Positions 33,926-43,276 are shown, numbered from the stretch's first letter. The stretch: 64,000 bases of DNA from Amycolatopsis nigrescens CSC17Ta-90 (GCF_000384315.1 NZ_ARVW01000001.1:7795001-7859000); one strand, 5' to 3'. Notes: a model not told the origin generated them from the letters alone. Numbers and translations: made by a program.

Positions 33926-34599
33926 CTCGGCGTGCCCCGGCGTCGGCGGGCCTCCGGACGTGACCGGGTGACCGCGAATCCGTCGCCGTCCGAAGTTGTC
34001 GGGCCTTCGTAGCGGAGCCTGCGGCCTTGCGCGTCGGGGCCGGTCCGCACCACGATGCCTTCGGTGACCGGCGGGCCCGCCGTCTCGCGGTCACCGATCA
34101 GCGGGGCGATCACCCGCAGGTTGATCGCCGGCTTCAGCCAGCCGCCCAGCGCCGACCAGATGTCGGTGCCGGCCCTGCCCTCGGTCACCGGGCCCGCCGA
34201 CTCGAAGTGCACCGAAAGGCCGAGCTCGGCCAGCGACCCGGTGAGGAACGGGCCGGTCAGCGCCTCGTACCTGGATACTCCGCGCAGCACGTCGGAAAGC
34301 AGCCGGTGCTCGTCCTGCGGCCGGTTGGTCCACGCCGTCACCAAGTAGGAGAGCTGGTACCAGTGCGGCGGCGTTCGCCGGGCGACCACCGTGCCCTCGT
34401 CGTCGAGCTCCTCCTGCGTGCCGGTGCGTCGTCGCGTCAGGTCTTCCCGCAGGTCGTAGAGGAACACGCTCACCGTGGGGGCGTTGCGTTTCGCGGTCCA
34501 CTCCTTCGACGGCGCGTCGAAGACGAGCTCGACCCCTTCGGCCGGGATGCCCTCCTCGGCGAGCAGCAGGCGCAGCGCTTCGTCCACCTCGTGGATCAC
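33922..34599 (-). CDS. cis16: eCIS tail terminator/cap protein, DUF4255 (Cis16/Afp16 type)
   Basis: A 225-residue DUF4255 (Pvc16) family protein that caps the sheath and tube. Landmarks: VIHEVDEALRLLLAEEGIP, VSVFLYDLREDLTRRRTG, HWYQLSYLVTAWTNRPQDEH, LLSDVLRGVSRYEALTGPFL. The C-terminal tail is basic and variable. The GTG at 34599 has GGGAG at good spacing. It lies 16 nt after the secreted propeller gene and overlaps the ATPase gene. Confidence 0.92.
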   Translation of the reverse strand: MIHEVDEALRLLLAEEGIPAEGVELVFDAPSKEWTAKRNAPTVSVFLYDLREDLTRRRTGTQEELDDEGTVVARRTPPHWYQLSYLVTAWTNRPQDEHRLLSDVLRGVSRYEALTGPFLTGSLAELGLSVHFESAGPVTEGRAGTDIWSALGGWLKPAINLRVIAPLIGDRETAGPPVTEGIVVRTGPDAQGRRLRYEGPTTSDGDGFAVTRSRPEARRRRGTPR

Positions 34600-34615
34600 C
34601 GTGTCTCCCTTGCTG

Positions 34616-37600
34616 TCATCTCCGCGTCACCAGGTCCGGTGGGCCGTAGGTCCCGGTCACCACCAGGAAATCGGTGGTGACCGGCCCGAAACCGAGTCCG
34701 GCCGCGGTGATCGTGCGCGGGCCGGTCTGGTCCTTGGCCAGGATCAGCAGCTGGGCGATGAACCGGCCGTCCGCCGCGGGCACCGTCGGGGCGGCCGCCG
34801 CGGTGATACCCGGCGACCAGCTCAACCGGACCGGCGTCCCCGGCGGGAAGTCGGTCCCGCGCACGGAAGTCACGAAGCCCGGCTTCCCGATCGGCGGCAC
34901 CGCGACGATCCGCGGTTGCAGCACCCGCAACGGGGTGGCGGCCACGTTGTCGGCGGCGTTCGCGTCCGTGCCGGTGGTGCGCAGGGTGGTTACCACCGTG
35001 GCGTCCAGCGGGGCGTTCGGTGCGAGCACCACCTGGAGCACCGCGGTCCCGCCGGGCGGCAGGTCGGCCAGTGGGCAGCCTGCCGTGACTGAACAGCCCG
35101 GTGGCAGCGCGGCGACCGGAATTCCGGCCGGCAGGCCGAGGTCGATCCGGAGCCCGGTGGCCGGCGCGGTACCAGGGTTCCGCGCGGTATAGACCACCAC
35201 GGTGCGCCCGCCGACGTAGGCCGGGTTCGGTTGCGCGGTCACCGAGATCCCGGGGCTTGCCACCGCGGGAGCAGGTGGTGGTGGCGGTGGGGGAGGTTGC
35301 GGAGCCGGTGGCGGCGGTGGCGGGGGTTGTGGCGGCGGAGGAGGCGGGGGCGCCACGACCGGCACCGTGGTGGTGGCCGAGTTGTCGCCGGTTCGCGGAT
35401 CCAGCACCGCACCCGTCACCGACCAGCCCACCGTTTGGTCCCCGGTGACCAGGCCGGTGAAGACCGCGACCACCTGGACCGTGGCGCCCGGTTCGAGAAG
35501 GCCGATCGCGCAGTTGAGCGTGCCGGGATCGCACGGGCCCTTGGACGAGCGCAGGCTGTCCAGCCGCAGCCCGGTGGTCATCGACACGGACAGCACAGTG
35601 CCTGGCGAAGGCGCCGGGCCAAGGTTGGTGACGTTGACCGGAACCTGGACCTGCTGCGCACCGGTCACGATGGGCGGGGTCACCGGCGGCGCGGCGATCG
35701 CCAGATCGACCTCGACCTGCCACGTGGGTTCCTTCTGCCGTCCGGGCAGCTGCCATCCCAGCGGGCTCAGCGTCCTGTTCGGCACGTCCAGGATCGACAG
35801 CGCTTCCGGCGCGTTTGGATCGGCGGCCCGCCTGCTGGTCAGCACCATCCGGTTCCCGTCCGGTGACCACGAGACGTCACGGGGCTGGAACGGCCCTGCC
35901 GGCGCGGTCAGCGCCCCGGCGCAGGAATTCAGGCCGGCGGGCAGCAGAACTTCGCAGCGGTTGCCGTTCAGGAATACCCGCAGCAGGCCGTCTCCCTCCC
36001 GGTTGAAGGCGATGCTGAGGCCGTCCGGCGCGAAGGCCGGACTGTCGTCGGTGACCGAGCAGGCGAAACCGCAGACCGCCCGGCTCACGTCGAGCTGCTG
36101 GTCCAGGGTGGCCGCACGCGCGGTCCAGATGCGCTGGTCCCGCGGCGACCCGTCCGGGCCGCCCGCGACGGTGCCGCGGCTGAAGGCGAGCGTCTTCCCG
36201 TCCGGCGACCAAGCCGGCTGGGTGTCGTCCTCGTCCGCGGCCGGGTTGGGGTTGCGCAGAATCCCGGTCACCGCACCGGTGTCCGCCCTGACCAGTACGA
36301 TCCGGCTGGGGCCGCCCTCGCGGTTGGGCGCACCGGGGGAGCGGCGGGCGATCGCGAGCATGGTGCCGTCCGGGGACCACGCCGCGTCGGTCTCCCAGTC
36401 TCCCGGCTGCCGGTCCGCGATCGGCAGCGGCGCCGGGTTGCCGCCGTCCGAGTCGACCAGCCAGATCCGTTGCACCCGGCGCTCGTTCACGGTCTCGAAC
36501 CGGCTGACCGCGATCCGCCGTCCGTCCGGGGAGTAGCTCTGCCGCTGGGTCCACGGGTCGAAACCGGGACTGGGGTCGAACAGCCGGTTGGAGTCGGTGA
36601 CGGCCGCCGGGTCCTCGTTGAGCACCGGCAGCCCGAGGTCCCGCGGATCCGTGCCGTCCGGCCGGATGTCCTGCAGCCCGGCGATGTTCCTGGCGAGCGT
36701 GGTGGTTCTGGCGACCACCAGCCGCTCGGTGCCGCCGTCGGTCAGCCAGGCTGGCGAGTCGACCAGCCGGTTCTCGGCCAGCAGCAACTGCGGGTCGGCC
36801 GTGGCGGGCAGGCCCTTGTCGGTGTCGACCCGGTAGACGCGGTCGACCTCGCCGCGGGGTTCCGGGTCACCGGGGCAGCCGCAGACTTCGTTGAGGCTGA
36901 GGAAGAGCAGCGCGTTGCCGTCCGGTTTCCAGACCGGCCACCTGCTCTGCCAGCCCGCCCTGGTGCCGTCGAACAGCGGGGTGCCGTTGGTGGCGCGCAC
37001 ACCTGGGCTCGCGCCACCGGCGATGATGCGCACGGTCTGGTCTGCTGCGTCGCCGAGATTGCCGTCGGCGTCCAGGGTGTAGGCGAGCTGGTCGCGGTGC
37101 GCCGGGTCGTTCACCGGGTTCCAGGCCGGCTGCACCGCCGCGCCGGTCGGCTCGTCGGTGATCCGGGTGACCGGCCCGCCCGCCACCGGAAACTGGTAGA
37201 TCTCCCACCCGCGCAGTGGATCGCCGTTGCCGGAGAAGGCGATCCGGTTGCCGTCGGCGGAGAACGACGGCCAGGTCTCGTCGCCGGGGGTCTCGGTCAA
37301 CCGGCGCATCCCGCTGCCGTCGGTGCGCGCCAGCCAGAGGTCGCGCTGGCTGCCGGTACCGCCCGGCACCGGCTCGGCGGAGTCGAACACCACCCAGTTC
37401 AGATCGGGAGAAAGTTGCGGATGCCCGGCGTCGCGCCCGCCGGTCAGCCGGCGGACCGCTCCGGTGGTGTCACGCAGATAGACCTGCGGCACCGGCGCGT
37501 CCCGCAGGCTGGTGAACACCAGTAGGCCGCCGCGGGCGGAGACCTGCTGGTCGAAATGCGTCGGGCCGGCGCCCAGCAGCGGCGCACTGGTCTGTGGGTT

Positions 37601-37804
37601 GCCCGGCACCGGGTTGGTCACCGCGCCGAGGCTGCGGTGCTGGGTGCCCGCATAGGCGATGCGGTTGGTCGGGGTATCCAGCGGCCGTGCCTGCGGCGGA
37701 GCCTGCGCGGCCCCGGTCGCACCCGGCACCCCGAGCAGGCCGGCCAGTACCACGGTTGCGACGAGGAACCGGGTGCGTGCCGACGCACCCGCGCTACCGA
37801 TCAC
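34616..37804 (-). CDS. Secreted TolB-like beta-propeller protein with DUF11/Ig-like repeats; eCIS-linked
   Basis: A 1062-residue exported protein. GTG 37804 was chosen because GGAGG lies 6 nt upstream and it opens a clean signal peptide (RTRFLVATVVLAGLLGV, cleavage near GAAQA). Residues about 60-700 contain many PD40/TolB strands such as PSFSADGNRIAFSGNGD, SPDGRRIAVSR, SPDGTMLAIAR and SPDGKTLAFSRG, forming one or two propellers. Then comes an Ig-like DUF11 domain, a poly-proline hinge (long runs of P), a second DUF11 domain and an IPT/Ig-like C-terminal domain. No membrane anchor is seen. It is transcribed towards the cap gene 16 nt away, so it is in the same operon as the eCIS head genes. 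Its job is unknown; a surface or wall role is a guess. Confidence 0.78.
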   Translation of the reverse strand: MIGSAGASARTRFLVATVVLAGLLGVPGATGAAQAPPQARPLDTPTNRIAYAGTQHRSLGAVTNPVPGNPQTSAPLLGAGPTHFDQQVSARGGLLVFTSLRDAPVPQVYLRDTTGAVRRLTGGRDAGHPQLSPDLNWVVFDSAEPVPGGTGSQRDLWLARTDGSGMRRLTETPGDETWPSFSADGNRIAFSGNGDPLRGWEIYQFPVAGGPVTRITDEPTGAAVQPAWNPVNDPAHRDQLAYTLDADGNLGDAADQTVRIIAGGASPGVRATNGTPLFDGTRAGWQSRWPVWKPDGNALLFLSLNEVCGCPGDPEPRGEVDRVYRVDTDKGLPATADPQLLLAENRLVDSPAWLTDGGTERLVVARTTTLARNIAGLQDIRPDGTDPRDLGLPVLNEDPAAVTDSNRLFDPSPGFDPWTQRQSYSPDGRRIAVSRFETVNERRVQRIWLVDSDGGNPAPLPIADRQPGDWETDAAWSPDGTMLAIARRSPGAPNREGGPSRIVLVRADTGAVTGILRNPNPAADEDDTQPAWSPDGKTLAFSRGTVAGGPDGSPRDQRIWTARAATLDQQLDVSRAVCGFACSVTDDSPAFAPDGLSIAFNREGDGLLRVFLNGNRCEVLLPAGLNSCAGALTAPAGPFQPRDVSWSPDGNRMVLTSRRAADPNAPEALSILDVPNRTLSPLGWQLPGRQKEPTWQVEVDLAIAAPPVTPPIVTGAQQVQVPVNVTNLGPAPSPGTVLSVSMTTGLRLDSLRSSKGPCDPGTLNCAIGLLEPGATVQVVAVFTGLVTGDQTVGWSVTGAVLDPRTGDNSATTTVPVVAPPPPPPPQPPPPPPPAPQPPPPPPPPAPAVASPGISVTAQPNPAYVGGRTVVVYTARNPGTAPATGLRIDLGLPAGIPVAALPPGCSVTAGCPLADLPPGGTAVLQVVLAPNAPLDATVVTTLRTTGTDANAADNVAATPLRVLQPRIVAVPPIGKPGFVTSVRGTDFPPGTPVRLSWSPGITAAAAPTVPAADGRFIAQLLILAKDQTGPRTITAAGLGFGPVTTDFLVVTGTYGPPDLVTRR

Positions 37805-37924
37805 GGACCACCTCCGGTTGCGGGCTTTCCCGACATGCTTTCGGTTGCGCGGCCGCCGTTCCATGGCCGCGCAGGCACGGCCGGGGGAAGGCGGCGGGGG
37901 TGTTTCGGGCATCGCGGGTGCGCT

Positions 37925-38557
37925 TCAGATCAAGCCCTGCCGCATGGTGTAGCCCACGGCGTGCGCCCGGTTCCGCAGCTGGAGCCGGGTGGTGATCTCG
38001 TGCAGGATGTTCTTCACCGTGCGTTCGGAATAGGACATCTTGCCGGCGATCTCGCCGGTGTCGAACCCCTCGGCGATCAGCCGCAGCACATCCACCTCGC
38101 GGGTGGTGAGGGTGGACAGTGTCAGGCCCTTCGGGTCGAGCACGGCCCGCTGCAGCTGCCCGACGTGGTCGAGCAACTGCCCGAGCAGGTCGCCGGGCAG
38201 CACCCCTTCGCCCCTTGCCATCGCGGTGGCCATGTTCACCAGCCGGTCCTGGTCGGCGTTCGCACGGCGCAGCACCGCGGCGACCCCGCATTCGAGCGCG
38301 GACTGCAGTGCGGTCCGCTCGACCCGGCCGACGACGAGGCCGCGGCGTGCCTTGGTCGTGCGCTGCAGCCGGCGGAGCAGGTGCACGGTGCCCTCGTCGA
38401 CCTGGTCCACCACGACCAGTGCGACGACCGCGCGTTCGGCAGCGTCTTCGGCGTCCTCGGCCAGCACCTCGACCTCCGGACGAGGCCGCAGCTGGTGGAC
38501 CACCCCGGACCTGAGGATCGGGTCCTCCGCGTACACCGCTACCGGCACTCTGCTCAT
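37925..38557 (-). CDS. LuxR-family response regulator, eCIS-linked
   Basis: A 210-residue regulator. The N-terminal half (to about 120) has a receiver-like fold (VPVAVYAEDPILRSGVVHQL, ALVVVDQVDEG) with an acidic pair near the start and a possible phospho-acceptor Asp, but the usual conserved lysine is not evident (GVAAVLRRANA), so phosphorylation is uncertain. The C-terminal LuxR HTH is clear: LTTREVDVLRLIAEGFDTGE, IAGKMSYSERTVKNILHEIT. It stands at the head of the leftward eCIS run (120 nt before the propeller gene) and divergent from the membrane Ig-like gene, so it is the best local candidate for eCIS control. No adjacent histidine kinase is present. Confidence 0.87.
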   Translation of the reverse strand: MSRVPVAVYAEDPILRSGVVHQLRPRPEVEVLAEDAEDAAERAVVALVVVDQVDEGTVHLLRRLQRTTKARRGLVVGRVERTALQSALECGVAAVLRRANADQDRLVNMATAMARGEGVLPGDLLGQLLDHVGQLQRAVLDPKGLTLSTLTTREVDVLRLIAEGFDTGEIAGKMSYSERTVKNILHEITTRLQLRNRAHAVGYTMRQGLI

Positions 38558-38698
38558 CTTCTGCCCCTTTTCGGTTTGGCACGGCGTGTGCCGCGATATC
38601 CGGAGAACCCTGGTGTGTCCGTGAGGGCACTCGCGCTGCCTGCGGGCTGCCCGCTCTTACCTGCCCGTGGTGCCATCGGGCCGCTTAACGTTCGAGAG

Positions 38699-40012
38699 GT
38701 GACGACTTCAGCTGAACTGGAACTCGCGACCGTGGCGGTCGCCCCCGGCGGCGAGGCGGCCACGACGCTGACCGTGCGCAACGACAGCGACATCGTCGAG
38801 GCATACGGTTTCGAGGTGGTCGGCCCGTGCGCGCCGTGGACCACCGTCGAACCGGGCCGTTTGTCGCTGTATCCGGGCACTTCCGAGACGGTGACCGTGC
38901 GGCTGCACCCGCCGCGCTCGCCGGAGGTGCGCGCCGGCGAGATGCCGCTGGCGGTGCGGGTGCTGCCGGTGGAGCGGCCGGACCTGGTGGCGGTGCCGGA
39001 GACGACCGTCTTCATCGAGCCGTTCGCGGAGGTCGAAGCCGCGCTCGTGCCACAGCGCCGCCGAAGCTGGTGGAGTGCCAGGTTCCGCACGGAACTGCGC
39101 AATCGGGGCAATACGTCGGTGACCCTGTCGCCGGTGGCCACCGACCCGGCCGAGGAGCTGCGGTTCCGGATCACGCCGGATCGGCTGGAGCTCGCGCCGG
39201 GCGCGGAAAGCGAAGTCCGGCTCCGCGCGCGGACGCGGAAGCTGATCTGGTTCGGCAAGCCGGTCGGCAAGCCGTTCCTGGTCACGGTGACTCCCGAAAC
39301 TCCCCAGACCCCGGAGACCTCCCTGGCGGCCGAGGAGGAACCCGCGCAGCCGCGGGAACTGCCCGGCGAGTTCGTCCAGCTTTCGGTGCTGCCCAAGTGG
39401 CTGTTGGCCCTGTTGGCCCTGTTGCTGGTGTTGCTGCTCGCCTGGTTCACCCTGGTCCGGCCCGCCGTGCAGAGTGCGGCGAAGGAGGCGGCGGGGCAGA
39501 AGGCGGAGGAAATGGTCCAGTCCGGTGAGCTGGAGCCGGGGCCGGCGGCGACCGGCGCGGGACAGCAGCCGGGAGCCGGCCGCCCTGGGCAGCAACCCGG
39601 CGGTGTGGGGGCTGGTGACGGCAGGCCCGGTGCGGGCACCGCCGACGGGAACGGTCAGCAGAGCTCGGGCACGATCGACGTCCGCACCGGTGGCGGTGCC
39701 AGGACCACCGGCACCTACGTGGTCCCGGACGGCAAGATGTTCCTGGTCACCGACCTGGTGCTGGCGAACTTCCAGGGCGACGAAGGCGTGCTCACGGTGT
39801 CCTTCGGCGAGCGGGTGATCACCACGATCGCGCTGGAGACCTTCCGCAACCAGGACTACCACTGGGTCACGCCGATCGAGATCCCGGCCGGCGCCGCGGT
39901 GGCCGCGGACGTGACCTGCGCGAAGCCGGGGACCCCGGCGTCCGGCCAGCAGGCCGCCGGCTGCGTGGAAGTGCTCAACGTCAGCGGTGAACTCCGCGAC
40001 GCACCACGCTGA
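38699..40012 (+). CDS. Single-pass membrane protein with Ig-like N-terminal region; eCIS-associated
   Basis: A 437-residue protein. Residues 1-200 are rich in beta strands with two Ig-like units (LELATVAVAPGGEAATTLTV, VRNDSDIVEAYGFEVVGP; LRNRGNTSVTLSPVATDPAE), the kind of sequence often labelled 'hydrolytic protein' in actinobacterial eCIS loci. One strong membrane helix follows (about 232-255, LLALLALLLVLLLAWFTL), then a Gly/Gln/Pro linker and an extracytoplasmic domain (about 320-437) with TYVVPDGKMFLVTDLVLANF. No catalytic motif is visible. GTG 38699 was chosen from the start of the beta-rich sequence; its ribosome site is weak. It is divergent from the LuxR gene across 141 nt. A role in anchoring particles to the membrane is possible. 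Confidence 0.72.
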   Translation: MTTSAELELATVAVAPGGEAATTLTVRNDSDIVEAYGFEVVGPCAPWTTVEPGRLSLYPGTSETVTVRLHPPRSPEVRAGEMPLAVRVLPVERPDLVAVPETTVFIEPFAEVEAALVPQRRRSWWSARFRTELRNRGNTSVTLSPVATDPAEELRFRITPDRLELAPGAESEVRLRARTRKLIWFGKPVGKPFLVTVTPETPQTPETSLAAEEEPAQPRELPGEFVQLSVLPKWLLALLALLLVLLLAWFTLVRPAVQSAAKEAAGQKAEEMVQSGELEPGPAATGAGQQPGAGRPGQQPGGVGAGDGRPGAGTADGNGQQSSGTIDVRTGGGARTTGTYVVPDGKMFLVTDLVLANFQGDEGVLTVSFGERVITTIALETFRNQDYHWVTPIEIPAGAAVAADVTCAKPGTPASGQQAAGCVEVLNVSGELRDAPR

Positions 40013-40316
40013 CCTGCCGTCCTGGCAACCGATCGGCATCGTCCCTCCCCGGAAGTCCGTTCCCCCCGAGCGAATCACGGCCGGGTCGGAGGCACCACGA
40101 AGTTCCACAGGCAGAACCCGTCCTGTGTTTCTGCCGCCCCGCTGCGCTGTTCGGGTCGGTCCTGGGAATATCGATCTCCGGAAGTGTTTTAAGTCTTATG
40201 GTGGTGGATCGTCGCCATCGTTGACGGCATGATCATTTGCGGAAATCATCGGCAGCGCGGCCGGCAGACTCGGGCGGTCCGGTGACGACGGCCCCGCGGG
40301 AAGGACGGTGTGCCAG
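40013..40316. other. Intergenic region ahead of the XRE/NB-ARC regulator
   Basis: 304 nt without a convincing gene. It has a locally AT-rich patch (about 40170-40255) in which GATCATTT (40231-40238) and AAATCATC (40243-40250) form an inverted repeat with one mismatch, and a TTGACG that could be a -35 element lies just before it (40220-40225). This is the probable promoter/operator of the downstream regulator. No terminator was recognised after the membrane-protein gene. Confidence 0.4.
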
Positions 40317-42755
40317 ATGGCGGACGGCGGTTCCGATCTTCCGCTTTTCGCTTATCTGCTGGCCAGGCACCGGCGGGCCGCCGGCCTCACGCAGGAAGAA
40401 CTGGCCGAGAAGTCCGGTATCAGCACCCGGTCGATCAGCGACATGGAGCGCGGCCGGGTGCGGCGGCCGCAGCACCGGACCCTTCGCGCGCTCACCACCG
40501 CCCTCGCACTGGACGAGCCGGACCTCGCGGATTTCTTGCGCACCGGCAGCGAACGGGCCGGTCCGGTGGAGGAGCCCGCCGTCGAGGTCGAGCCGCCCGC
40601 GGGGGACCGGCCGCTGCGGGAGCTGCCGCCCGCGGTCACCGACCTCACCGGCCGCGAGCGGGAGTTGGACGTGGTGACCGGTCTGGTCGACGCCGGGCGG
40701 CAGGACACCGGCGCCGCGACCGTGATCAGCCTCTACGGCCCGCCAGGGGTGGGAAAAACGACCTTTGCGGTGCATGCTGGACATCGCCTCGCCGAGCGTT
40801 ATCCCGATGGCTGCCTGTTCGTCAACCTGCGTGGCATGGATCACGACCGATTGACAGCCGAGCAGGCGCTGAGCCGGCTGCTGATCGCGCTCGGGGTGTC
40901 CGAAACCCAGTTGCCGTCCGGGATCGAGCAGCGCTCCGGACTGTACCGGTCCCTGCTGCAGGACCGGAAGATGTTGCTGCTGCTGGACAATGTCGCGGAC
41001 GAGGCGCAGGTGCGGCCGCTGCTGCCGAGCAGCCCCGGCTGCCTGGTCCTGGTCACCAGCAGGCGGGTGCTCTCCGGTCTGGAGTCGGTGGCGCGGGTGC
41101 CGCTGGAGGTGCTGCACCCGGCCGAGTCGGTGCGCCTGCTCGCGTCGATCATCGGGCAGAACAGGGTGATCGGCGAGCCGGACGCCGCGGAACGGGTCAC
41201 CGAGCTGTGCGGTCACCTGCCGCTCGCCCTGCGGATCGCGGGCAACCGGCTGGCCACCCGTCCCCGCTGGCGGATCGCACACCTGGTCGCCCAGCTCGAC
41301 GACCAGCAGCGCAGGCTGACCGCGCTCACCGCGGGCGATCTCCAGGTCCGGGCCGCGTTCGAGGTCTCCTACCGGCAGTTCGACGAGTGGACGAGGGCGG
41401 TGTTCCGGCGGTTGTCCCTGATCGCCGGGCCGGACGTGACCGCCGAGCTGGCCGCGGTGCTGGTGGAGGCCGGGGTGGAGCGCACCGAGACCGCGATGGA
41501 GGAGCTGGTGGACGCCAGCCTCCTCGACGCCACCATGGACGACGGCAGCTACGTGCTGCACGACCTGCTGAAGCTGTTCGCGAGTGAGCGGCTGGCGGTG
41601 GAGGAGCGGGCGGCGGAGATCCGCGCGGCCGAGGACAGGATGGCGGGCTGGGTGCTCCGGGCCGGCACCCGTGCCGGGCTCGTGCTGTCCCCACCCGGCT
41701 CCGGGCCAGCTTCGGCGCCCGCGGCCGGTGACGTCGCCGCCGCCGACCGGGCGGCGGCGGTGCACTGGCTGGACGCCGAGAAACCGCGCTGGCTGGCCGC
41801 CATCCGGCATGGCGCACGCACCGGCGCGCACGCCGACGTGCTCGACTTCAGCCGCGCGATGCACTGGTACTCCGAGATCCGCTCCGACGGGCAGCTCTGG
41901 CGTGAGGTGTTCGGCTACGGGGTCGAGGCGGCCAGGGCACTGGGCAGGCGGCAGGACGAGGCGGTGCAGCTCAACTTCCTCGGCTGGGCGTTGACCACGA
42001 TCCACGGGATGCACCGGGAAGCGTTGCACGCACACGAAAACGCCTGGCGCGCGGCCCGCGAGACGGGCGACCGCAACGAGGAGGCGTGGGCGCTGCAGTA
42101 CTGCGGGCGCACCGAGCTGGTGCAGGGCAAGGCGGCGGAGGCCGAAGAGTACATCCGGCCGGCCATCGCGCTGTTCCACGAGCTGGACGACCTGCTCGGA
42201 AAGCACATCGCGCTGTCCATCCTCGGCCTGGCACTGCATCAGCTGGAGCGGTACGAGGAGGCGATCGACGCGCACCGCCGGACCGTGGAGTTCTTCCGCA
42301 CCCCGGATCTGAAGCCGCACGAGAACCTGCTGGCGACCGCCCTGCTCCGGCTCGGCGACGCGGTGCTGGCCGGGGGCGACCCGGCCGACGCGCTGCGCAC
42401 CTACCAGGAGTCGCTCGCGCTGGCCACCAAGGCGGACCATCCCTTCGTCGAAGGGCTCGCCCTGTTCGGCTGCGGCCGGTGCAGCCAGGAGACCGGGGAC
42501 GACGTCCAGGCGTGGCAGCAGTACAACACGGCGCTGCGGATCCTCACCGAGATCGGGGAGAGCTGGCATCAGGTCAGGGTGCTGCACCGGATGGCCCTGC
42601 TGGACGATCGGCTGGACTCCGGTAGGGCGATGGCGACCAGGGCACGCGCGCTGAAGATCTGCGTGCAGCTGAACACCGCGGAATCCACCCGGCTCGCCGA
42701 GCGGCTCTCCACCGAGCTGGCCAACACCACGGCGCCCCAACGGCGAACCGGCTGA
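40317..42755 (+). CDS. XRE-HTH / NB-ARC / TPR multidomain regulator
   Basis: An 812-residue signalling protein. The N-terminal Cro/C1-type HTH (about 9-65) reads HRRAAGLTQEELAEKSGIST and RSISDMERGRVRRP. An NB-ARC/STAND ATPase follows with Walker A GPPGVGKTTF (Lys147), Walker B KMLLLLDNV, and a GLPL-like CGHLPLALRIAGNRLA. The C-terminal half has TPR helices (WALQYCGRTELVQGKAAEAE, LGLALHQLERYEEAI, TYQESLALATKADHPFVEG). Such proteins are common transcriptional switches in actinomycetes. ATG 40317 was preferred to GTG 40308 because the GGAAGGA site is too close to the latter. It lies between the eCIS and rubber loci and converges on the latter; which one it controls, if either, is not shown. Confidence 0.88.
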   Translation: MADGGSDLPLFAYLLARHRRAAGLTQEELAEKSGISTRSISDMERGRVRRPQHRTLRALTTALALDEPDLADFLRTGSERAGPVEEPAVEVEPPAGDRPLRELPPAVTDLTGRERELDVVTGLVDAGRQDTGAATVISLYGPPGVGKTTFAVHAGHRLAERYPDGCLFVNLRGMDHDRLTAEQALSRLLIALGVSETQLPSGIEQRSGLYRSLLQDRKMLLLLDNVADEAQVRPLLPSSPGCLVLVTSRRVLSGLESVARVPLEVLHPAESVRLLASIIGQNRVIGEPDAAERVTELCGHLPLALRIAGNRLATRPRWRIAHLVAQLDDQQRRLTALTAGDLQVRAAFEVSYRQFDEWTRAVFRRLSLIAGPDVTAELAAVLVEAGVERTETAMEELVDASLLDATMDDGSYVLHDLLKLFASERLAVEERAAEIRAAEDRMAGWVLRAGTRAGLVLSPPGSGPASAPAAGDVAAADRAAAVHWLDAEKPRWLAAIRHGARTGAHADVLDFSRAMHWYSEIRSDGQLWREVFGYGVEAARALGRRQDEAVQLNFLGWALTTIHGMHREALHAHENAWRAARETGDRNEEAWALQYCGRTELVQGKAAEAEEYIRPAIALFHELDDLLGKHIALSILGLALHQLERYEEAIDAHRRTVEFFRTPDLKPHENLLATALLRLGDAVLAGGDPADALRTYQESLALATKADHPFVEGLALFGCGRCSQETGDDVQAWQQYNTALRILTEIGESWHQVRVLHRMALLDDRLDSGRAMATRARALKICVQLNTAESTRLAERLSTELANTTAPQRRTG

Positions 42756-42774
42756 CGGCACCCCGCGCGCCGGC

Positions 42775-43251
42775 TCACATGTTCTCGGCGCCGGCCCGGA
42801 TGGCCTCGCGGATGCGGAAGTAGGTGCCGCACCGGCAGATGTTGCGCAGGCCGTCGAGGTCGGCGCCGGTGATTTCGCGGCCCTCGGCGGCGGCACGGCG
42901 GACCAGTGCCACGGCAGCCATGATCTGGCCGGGCTGGCAGTAGCCGCACTGGGCGACGTCGTGGTCGAGCCAGGCCTGCTGCATGGGGTGCAGGTCCTTG
43001 CCCGCGGTGGCCGGAAGTCCTTCGATGGTGGTGACCTCGTCGGACGGCCGGAGATCCTGGACCGGGATCGCGCAGGGATTGACCGCCTTGCCGTTGAGGT
43101 GGCTGGTGCACGCCTTGCAGACGTTGATCCCGCAGCCGTACTTCGGCCCGGTGATGCCGAGGAGGTCGCGCAGCACCCAGAGCAGGCGCACGTCGTCGGC
43201 GACGTCAACGGTGACCTGTTCGCCGTTGACGCGAAAAGTGTGCTCCGGCAC
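42775..43251 (-). CDS. [2Fe-2S] subunit of a molybdenum hydroxylase (OxiAB/isoquinoline 1-oxidoreductase type)
   Basis: A 158-residue electron-transfer subunit. Two [2Fe-2S] clusters are coded: plant-ferredoxin type Cys40, Cys45, Cys48, Cys60 (YGCGINVCKACTSHLNGKAV) and the helical type Cys102, Cys105, Cys139, Cys141 (QCGYCQPGQ, ICRCGTYFRIREAI). It pairs with the large molybdopterin subunit encoded just upstream. In Streptomyces sp. K30 the genes oxiA and oxiB beside lcp encode such a pair, which oxidises aldehydes made by rubber cleavage. The same role is inferred here from order and family. It is last in the leftward lcp run. Confidence 0.9.
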   Translation of the reverse strand: MPEHTFRVNGEQVTVDVADDVRLLWVLRDLLGITGPKYGCGINVCKACTSHLNGKAVNPCAIPVQDLRPSDEVTTIEGLPATAGKDLHPMQQAWLDHDVAQCGYCQPGQIMAAVALVRRAAAEGREITGADLDGLRNICRCGTYFRIREAIRAGAENM

Positions 43252-43276
43252 GGAATTCTCCCTGTTTCAGCGGGGC

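Noticed and set aside
40317..42755. Anti-phage STAND (Avs) defence gene
   Set aside because: The XRE HTH at the N terminus and TPR C terminus match transcriptional regulators; there is no nuclease or other effector domain.
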